64,000 nucleotides of DNA from Deltaproteobacteria bacterium (lineage in GTDB: Bacteria > Myxococcota_A > Polyangia > GCA-2747355 > JADLHG01): contig JADLHG010000004.1 of assembly GCA_020848905.1 (NCBI GenBank), positions 124,001 through 188,000 of the forward strand, given 5' to 3'. Both the position numbers and the translations under genes were made by a program. Positions 59,372-64,000 of the stretch are shown here, in pieces; within the stretch, counting starts at the first letter, position 1; every line of letters starts with the position of its first letter. The notes beneath the pieces were generated by a model that worked only from the letters and a program-made list of their open reading frames with translations, did no database searches and was not told the DNA's origin.

Positions 59372-61315
59372 ATGGGTGAACGCTTCGGCAAGTACGAGCT
59401 CGTGCGACGCATCGGCGTCGGCGGCATGGCGGAGGTCTTCGTCGCCAAGACGCACGGCGCGCAGGGCTTCGTCAAGCACGTGGTGATCAAGCGCATCCTT
59501 CCCGCGTTCAACGAGGACCCCGACTTCGTCCGCATGTTCATCAACGAGGCCCATCTGGCGGCCCGCCTTCAGCACGCGAACATCGTCCAGATCTTCGATT
59601 TCGACCACGTGGCGGGGGTCTACTACATCGCCATGGAGTGGGTGGACGGCACGGACCTGCGGCGCGTCCATCAGGTGGCGCGCAGGCGTTCCATGGCGCT
59701 CCCCCGCACGCTGGCGCTCCATGTCGGCGTGGAGACGCTCAAGGGGCTGCACTACGCGCACACCCGGAGCGAGGGAGGAAAGCCACTCGGCATCGTTCAC
59801 CGGGACATCAGCCCTCACAACCTGCTCCTCTCGTTTTCCGGCGAGCTGAAGGTGACGGACTTCGGTATCGCGAAAATGGCTGCGCTGGCGAGCGCCACGA
59901 ACAGCGGCGTGGTCAAGGGCAAGCTGACGTACATGTCGCCGGAGCAGCTCGACGGGTCGGGAGTCGACGCGCGAACGGACCTGTACGCGCTCGGGGTCGT
60001 GATCTGGGAGCTTCTGACCGGGCAGCGTCTGTACCAGGGGAGCGCGAGCGAGGCGGAGCTCATCGCGCAGGTGCGGCGCGCGCAGGCGCCGCCGGTTCGA
60101 AGCCTCGCTCCCGACGTACCGGTCGAGCTCGAGGCGGTGGTGACGCGCTTGCTCGCGTCGCGGGCCGAGCAGCGATACGCCACCGCGGCCGAGGCGCTCT
60201 CCGATCTGAGCCGGTTTGCCGGCGTGCAGGATTCCCTGGAGGTCGCGCGCTTCCTGAAACTCCTGCTTCCGGGCGAGGCGGAGCGAGGGGAACGGGAAGA
60301 GACCCAGATGCTGGCGACCCCCGTCGACGGGTGGGGAGGGTTCGAAGCGCCGCCCGACGCGCCGACGCACACCCATGGGGAAGACCCGGGGCTCCCGGAG
60401 TTCCTCGCCGCAGATGAGGTAGGGGTGCTGGCCCCGCCGGGTGGTGAGGGCGCGAGCGAACCGAGCGCTCGACCGAAGGAGGGCGAGGTGTCGCTCGCCG
60501 AGGCTCAGCCGGAGGGGGCCACCGTGGGGCGTCTCGCGCCGCGGGGGCGACCGCGCTATGGGCTGATCGTCCTCTCGACCTTGCTGGCGTTCTCGGTCAG
60601 CGGGACGGCCGCCTGGCTTCTGGCGGAGCAGCTCGGACTGGCGTCCCGTCCGCGGCCCGCGCCGTCGGAGACGCGGTCGGACGTGGCCATGGTTCTGGTC
60701 GAGACCGATCCGCCGGGCGCTGCGTTGCGGGTGGACGGAGTCTCCATCGCCGCACCGTCGCCCCATCGCCTTGCGGGGGCGCGTGGCACCGTCCTGCGCC
60801 TGGAGGCGCGGCTGGGAGCACGTAGGGCCGTGAGCGAGGTGCGGCTGGGTGACCTCGAACGCACCGTGCTTCGATTGAATGGCGAGACGGCGGCCCTCCA
60901 GCCGAAGGGGTCTGACGGAACCCGCCCGGGCAGCCAGCCGTCTCGCGCACAGGACGACCCAACCCCAACCCCGGCCCAGGCCCCGGCATCTGCTCCTGTC
61001 CCGGAGGCCGCGGATGGTCACGCGAGTCCTGGTCCGGCCCTCAAGGAAGCCCGCGGCAAGGCCTCCCGGCGGACCTCTCGTCCGAGCGGCAAGCCACGAG
61101 GGCAAGGGCTGTTGGACGTGGTGGTGGCTCCGTGGGCGAGGGTGCTGGTGGATGGAAAGGAAATAGGCGAGACCCCGATCCGCGGCCACCAGATCGCCGG
61201 CGGGAGCCACCGCGTCGAGCTCAGCAACCCCGAGATCGGGCGACGGGAGCTGGTGAAGATCCGCGTCGCGCCGGGCCAACTGCAGCGCATCCGCCGCGAC
61301 TGGACCGCGCAGTAG
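59372..61315 (+). CDS. Membrane Ser/Thr protein kinase with PEGA-like C-terminus
   Basis: 647 residues. Kinase domain (about 8-285): glycine loop IGVGGMAEVF, Lys40, Glu59, HRD (143-145) with Asn150, and DFG (163-165); a canonical RD kinase. After an acidic linker comes one membrane helix at about 393-420 (LIVLSTLLAFSVSGTAAWLL), then a region with PEGA-like repeats (VETDPPGAALRVDGVSIAAP; GETPIRGHQIAGGSHRVEL). The C-terminal half thus lies outside the cytoplasm, presumably sensing envelope state. Unlike the kinase at 22.9 kb it keeps the HRD arginine. GGGGGT precedes the ATG. Confidence 0.93.
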   Translation: MGERFGKYELVRRIGVGGMAEVFVAKTHGAQGFVKHVVIKRILPAFNEDPDFVRMFINEAHLAARLQHANIVQIFDFDHVAGVYYIAMEWVDGTDLRRVHQVARRRSMALPRTLALHVGVETLKGLHYAHTRSEGGKPLGIVHRDISPHNLLLSFSGELKVTDFGIAKMAALASATNSGVVKGKLTYMSPEQLDGSGVDARTDLYALGVVIWELLTGQRLYQGSASEAELIAQVRRAQAPPVRSLAPDVPVELEAVVTRLLASRAEQRYATAAEALSDLSRFAGVQDSLEVARFLKLLLPGEAERGEREETQMLATPVDGWGGFEAPPDAPTHTHGEDPGLPEFLAADEVGVLAPPGGEGASEPSARPKEGEVSLAEAQPEGATVGRLAPRGRPRYGLIVLSTLLAFSVSGTAAWLLAEQLGLASRPRPAPSETRSDVAMVLVETDPPGAALRVDGVSIAAPSPHRLAGARGTVLRLEARLGARRAVSEVRLGDLERTVLRLNGETAALQPKGSDGTRPGSQPSRAQDDPTPTPAQAPASAPVPEAADGHASPGPALKEARGKASRRTSRPSGKPRGQGLLDVVVAPWARVLVDGKEIGETPIRGHQIAGGSHRVELSNPEIGRRELVKIRVAPGQLQRIRRDWTAQ

Positions 61316-61708
61316 CTCCGTACCGTTTCGAGCGCCAGCGACTTCTGACCCCGTTGCAGGGCTCGCACTGACCCCTCTGGCTCCGACAGCGGCATTCTTC
61401 ACCCTCTACTCACCTAGTAGCCGAAGGGGGGCCGTTCGCGCGCCGAGCGGTTCGATCCAGGCCGCGCGTTCTTAGCGCACGACGCTCGCACCGTAAGCTG
61501 CGTTGCGCATTCCGGAATCCTCGGAAAGGCACCACGCACTGCTTTGAGGGACGAGATCCGCCGCCGCCGATGGCGGTGTCGCGGCGTGTTTTCGAACGGC
61601 GGCGAGCGCCGTCGAAAAACAAAAGCTACAAGCCGGCTTGGGGTCGCGTCCTGAACGGGCGCTCAGTGTTCTCCGCCTTCAATTGCGTGCAGCTACTGAA
61701 GATTTTTC

Positions 61709-61738
61709 TTGGCGAGAATCCATTGAGTGGAATATAGT
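61709..61738 (+). promoter_or_regulatory. Possible promoter of the MerR-like operon
   Basis: TTGGCG, 18-base spacer, TATAGT, in the AT-rich island. Predicted leader about 160 bases, containing the palindrome. Confidence 0.4.
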
Positions 61739-61768
61739 CAGTTCACACCAATCAATATACTCCTCTAA

Positions 61769-61806
61769 ATGGAATACATTCAATGGTCGCCATCGAATGT
61801 ATCCAT
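61769..61806. promoter_or_regulatory. 38-base imperfect palindrome, candidate operator
   Basis: Left arm ATGGAATACATTCAATGG and right arm CCATCGAATGTATCCAT match at 16 of 17 positions with one single-base bulge, around a 3-base centre. A partial copy (CCATTGAGTGG) lies upstream at about 61720. Its position ahead of a MerR-like gene suggests an autoregulatory site. Confidence 0.6.
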
Positions 61807-61907
61807 CGTTGTAGTCGTGTTGGTTGGATCCGAGGTGGGTGGGGCGTAGGGGCGAGCGGAGCGCAGGCTTAGGCGAAGGCCGAGAACGAAAGGGAAAGGC
61901 CAGGTCG

Positions 61908-62465
61908 GTGGAGCGAATTCTCGAGAGCGAGCCGCTGCTGAACGAGCGGGACCTGACCCAGATCGAGAAGGTGCACGCCGATGGCCTGACGTCCGCTCAG
62001 ATCATTCAGATCTTCCAGGCTCGGGGCGCGCGCCTTTCCGAGGCCACGTTTCGGAAGTACGTGCAGCTCGGCTTGCTGCCCCGCAGCAAGCGCGTGGGAA
62101 GCAAGGGCAAGCATCGGGGCTCGCACGGGATCTATCCCTGCGCGACGGTGCGTCGGATCAACTCGATCAAGCGCCTGATGGCCAGCAGCTACACGATCGA
62201 GGAGATCCAGCGCAGCTTCAGCGCCTTCAAGCAGCAGATCGACGACATCGAGGCCGCTCTCGACGAGTTGTTCAAGGGATTCGAGCGCGAGATCGGCCAG
62301 CCGGCCTTCGACCTGTCACGCCGTCGCACGCTGTCGCGCGACATCGGTGTGGCGCGTCGCACGGCGACGGATCTGGTCCGTCGGATCATCGAGATCGAAA
62401 ACGAAGTCACCCTCGCTGATCGGCCCCGTCGCGTGGTTGGGGCCGGGACGCTCGCCGACTTCTGA
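61908..62465 (+). CDS. MerR-like HTH regulator
   Basis: 185 residues from GTG 61908; the longer frame upstream is Arg/Gly-rich and reaches into the operator region. The HTH can be seen in [15 protein letters not shown], then [15 protein letters not shown] is the MerR 'wing' signature (normally TIRYYE.xGLL), and [21 protein letters not shown] is the second helix pair. A C-terminal coiled coil ([13 protein letters not shown]) dimerises. No Cys-rich effector site is present, so the signal is not a typical MerR metal. It is followed 35 bases later by the sigma-region-4 gene. Confidence 0.8.
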   Translation: MERILESEPLLNERDLTQIEKVHADGLTSAQIIQIFQARGARLSEATFRKYVQLGLLPRSKRVGSKGKHRGSHGIYPCATVRRINSIKRLMASSYTIEEIQRSFSAFKQQIDDIEAALDELFKGFEREIGQPAFDLSRRRTLSRDIGVARRTATDLVRRIIEIENEVTLADRPRRVVGAGTLADF

Positions 62466-62500
62466 CATTGGTGCCGCATTCGAACGCCGAGGAGGAGAGC

Positions 62501-63019
62501 ATGGATCAGGACACGCAGCTCAAGTTGGACCCCGCGCTGGATCTGGAAATCGACCAGCCTGCCGCTCCTGCAGACGAGGTGGACGAGGTAAGTCGGAAGA
62601 TCCGTCGGCGTCGGCGGCGCGACCGCCCGCGCAGCCGCACGATCGCGATGAAGCGGCTGACGAAGGAAGAGCTTCGGCAGGGCGCGCTGCTCATTCCGTT
62701 CCTCGACCACGAGCGGCCCCAGACTCGCGCCGAATGCTGCGGTGGCGCGCGTCCGTGTCCTTTCGTGAGCTGCAAGCATCACCTCTACTTGGACGTGAAC
62801 CCCGAGACGGGGTCGATCAAGTTGAACTTCCCGCACCTCGAGGTCTGGGAGATGGCGGACACCTGTTCGCTGGACGTGGCGGACCGCGGCGGGATCACGC
62901 TCGAGGAGGTCGGGGAGATCATGAACCTGACCCGCGAGCGGATCCGGCAGGTGGAGGTCCGTGGGCTGCTGAAGTTGAAGATGACGGCGGCCGCCGACGG
63001 CATCACCCCCGGTAGCTGA
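62501..63019 (+). CDS. Sigma-70 region-4-like DNA-binding protein with a Cys cluster
   Basis: 172 residues, starting at ATG 62501 with GAGGAG 5 bases upstream. After a basic linker ([12 protein letters not shown]) comes a Cys/His cluster, [20 protein letters not shown], with four cysteines and two histidines that could bind a metal. The C-terminus, [20 protein letters not shown], is the sigma-70 region 4.2 helix-turn-helix. There is no region 2, so it cannot be a sigma factor on its own. It probably binds -35-like DNA or touches RNA polymerase; metal or redox control is inference. Second gene of the MerR-like operon. Confidence 0.82.
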   Translation: MDQDTQLKLDPALDLEIDQPAAPADEVDEVSRKIRRRRRRDRPRSRTIAMKRLTKEELRQGALLIPFLDHERPQTRAECCGGARPCPFVSCKHHLYLDVNPETGSIKLNFPHLEVWEMADTCSLDVADRGGITLEEVGEIMNLTRERIRQVEVRGLLKLKMTAAADGITPGS

Positions 63020-63041
63020 GGCCGTTCTCCCAGTCTCCTCC

Positions 63042-63103
63042 TGCCGACCGCCGCCGACCCGCCGCCGACCCGCCGCCGACCGCCGCCGACCCGCCGCCGA
63101 CCC
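63042..63103. repeat. Short GC tandem repeat
   Basis: About six head-to-tail copies of GCCGACC(C)GCC, 9-10 bases each, between the sigma-region-4 gene and purH. Copy number probably varies between strains. No coding role seen. Confidence 0.7.
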
Positions 63104-63139
63104 GCGAGCCCACGGGTCTGCCCTCGTGGGCCCGGCACC

Positions 63140-63168
63140 TTGACGGCTCAGATCCTCGCTGTTACAAG
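63140..63168 (+). promoter_or_regulatory. Possible promoter of purH
   Basis: TTGACG, 17-base spacer, TACAAG, giving a leader of about 100 bases. No PurR-box palindrome or riboswitch structure is obvious. Confidence 0.45.
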
Positions 63169-63272
63169 CCGCCCTGGCGCGTCAGAGTGGGAGCGATCCG
63201 AGCGCCGGTGCGCCGCACGGTGCTCCGCTCGCTTCGCACGCGGTGCCGTCGTCCCGAGTCAGGAGGTGTCCG

Positions 63273-64000
63273 ATGGTCCGAATCCGCCGAGCTCTCGTCA
63301 GCGTTTCCGACAAGACGGGGGTCGTGGAGCTATGCCTTGCGCTCCAGCGGTATGGGGTCTCCGTCGTTTCGTCCGGGGGAACGGCCCAGGCGCTGGAGGC
63401 GGGGGGCGTTGCGGTGACCCGGGTGTCCGAGTACACGGGCTCCCCGGAGATCCTGGGCGGACGCGTGAAGACCCTGCATCCGCGGATCCACGCTGGGATC
63501 CTCGCGCGCGCGACGCGGGAGCAGCAGGACGAGCTGGTCCGTCACGACATCGATCCCATCGACCTCGTGGTCGTGAACCTCTATCCCTTCGTTCGTGCGG
63601 TCGCGGATCCGGCCGTGACCGATGAGGTCGCGATGGAGAACGTGGACATCGGGGGGCCGGCCATGCTTCGCGCGGCGGCGAAGACCTTCGAGCGGGTGGC
63701 GGTGGTCGTGGATCCCGCGGACTACGCGCGCCTCGTCGAGAGCCTCGATCGCGAGGACGCGGGTCTCACGCTGGAGCTGCGGCGACAGTGGGCTGCAAAG
63801 GCGTTCGCCCACACCGCCGCGTACGATGCCGCCATCACCGGCTACCTGGAGAGGACGGCCCCGGGGGTGGCCGCCGAGGAGGAGCTGCCCGAGACTCTGA
63901 CGCTCCGCCTCGAGCGTGCGCAGGGGCTGCGGTATGGGGAGAACCCGCATCAAGCGGCCGGCTTCTATCGTGTGGCCCGGGCCGGTCAGACGATGGGTGA
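63273..64000 (+). CDS. purH: Bifunctional AICAR transformylase/IMP cyclohydrolase (5' part)
   Basis: The first 242 codons are present; the gene runs off the right edge. The product performs the last two steps of IMP synthesis. The N-terminal cyclohydrolase (MGS-like) domain shows VSVSDKTGVVELCLAL, SSGGTAQALEAGGV, GGRVKTLHPRIHAGIL and NLYPF, all PurH hallmarks; ENVDIGGPAMLRAAAKTF and RYGENPHQ begin the transformylase domain. AGGAGG lies 6 bases before ATG 63273. Confidence 0.95.
   Translation, partial: MVRIRRALVSVSDKTGVVELCLALQRYGVSVVSSGGTAQALEAGGVAVTRVSEYTGSPEILGGRVKTLHPRIHAGILARATREQQDELVRHDIDPIDLVVVNLYPFVRAVADPAVTDEVAMENVDIGGPAMLRAAAKTFERVAVVVDPADYARLVESLDREDAGLTLELRRQWAAKAFAHTAAYDAAITGYLERTAPGVAAEEELPETLTLRLERAQGLRYGENPHQAAGFYRVARAGQTMG

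Larger units (their letters stand above)
61316..61907. other. 592-base intergenic region with an AT-rich island
   Basis: No gene visible. The first half is of normal composition; a TTTTCG...CGAAAA hairpin lies at 61589-61618. From about 61680 to 61815 the sequence turns sharply AT-rich, contains a possible promoter (TTGGCG, 18 bases, TATAGT at 61733) and a 38-base imperfect palindrome (61769-61806). This is the strongest departure in base composition in the window and precedes a MerR-like gene. Confidence 0.7.

Noticed and set aside
61589-61618. TTTTCG...CGAAAA hairpin as terminator of the kinase gene
   Set aside because: On either strand the stem ends in A, not U, and no U-run follows, so it does not fit an intrinsic terminator. 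It is also about 270 bases past the stop.
63042-63103. CRISPR-like repeats
   Set aside because: Units of 9-10 bases without spacers; a simple GC tandem repeat.

Overview
The window is 64 kb of visibly GC-rich, densely packed chromosomal DNA from a Gram-negative bacterium. Lipid A/Kdo genes and an ExbB/ExbD pair show an outer membrane. The combination of PEGA-domain Ser/Thr kinases, FHA and zinc-ribbon proteins, PilZ proteins, a GAF-GGDEF protein, many secreted TPR proteins, two Hsp70s and a sigma-region-4-only regulator points to the Myxococcota or a nearby deltaproteobacterial lineage. That assignment is inference from gene content. I see no rRNA, insertion sequence, prophage or CRISPR array; the only tRNA is tRNA-Ala(GGC).

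Layout. 1-3.5 kb (minus): start of a response regulator, citrate synthase, tRNA-Ala with a terminator, and two paralogous secreted repeat proteins. 3.6-13.7 kb (plus): a beta-propeller lipoprotein, ExbB/ExbD, FtsB-like, GAF-GGDEF, PIN-PhoH, then the conserved xerC-hslV-hslU block. 13.8-19 kb: a non-canonical Hsp70 between a J-domain/TPR protein and a TPR protein; the two flanking proteins share a small domain. 19-25 kb: engB, coaE, an SDR, rimI, a PEGA protein, a Ser/Thr kinase with HCD in place of HRD, and PII. 25-31.8 kb: psd, a methyltransferase with a very long low-complexity N-terminus, then translationally coupled waaA-lpxK-lpxL. 32-40 kb: a sigma-70 factor, a TIG lipoprotein, two tandem zinc-ribbon/double-FHA proteins, and a 1384-residue TPR-HEAT protein. 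40-43 kb: PilZ and an isolated pair resembling type III secretion SctP/SctQ. 43-46 kb: a GH57 enzyme with a GT5 (GlgA-like) protein that has lost its signature loop. 46.5-50.5 kb: folD, a PilZ/receiver-like protein overlapping parB-parA, and two small divergent genes. 50.7-59.3 kb: lon, canonical dnaK, a TPR-M48-TPR protease, a MepA-like endopeptidase and a small secreted protein. 59.4-64 kb: a second PEGA kinase, an AT-rich regulatory island, a MerR-like gene with a sigma-region-4/Cys-cluster protein, and the 5' part of purH.

Themes. Proteostasis genes are concentrated here (HslUV, Lon, DnaK, Hsp70/J protein, M48 and MepA-like peptidases), next to envelope biogenesis and phospho-signalling. 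Several promoters read clearly as -35/-10 pairs despite the GC background. In at least three cases the -10 box lies only 6-7 bases before the start codon, suggesting leaderless mRNAs. The best candidates for something undescribed are the MerR-like/sigma-region-4 pair with its 38-bp imperfect palindrome, the Hsp70 cassette with a shared domain, and the GH57/degenerate-GT5 pair.
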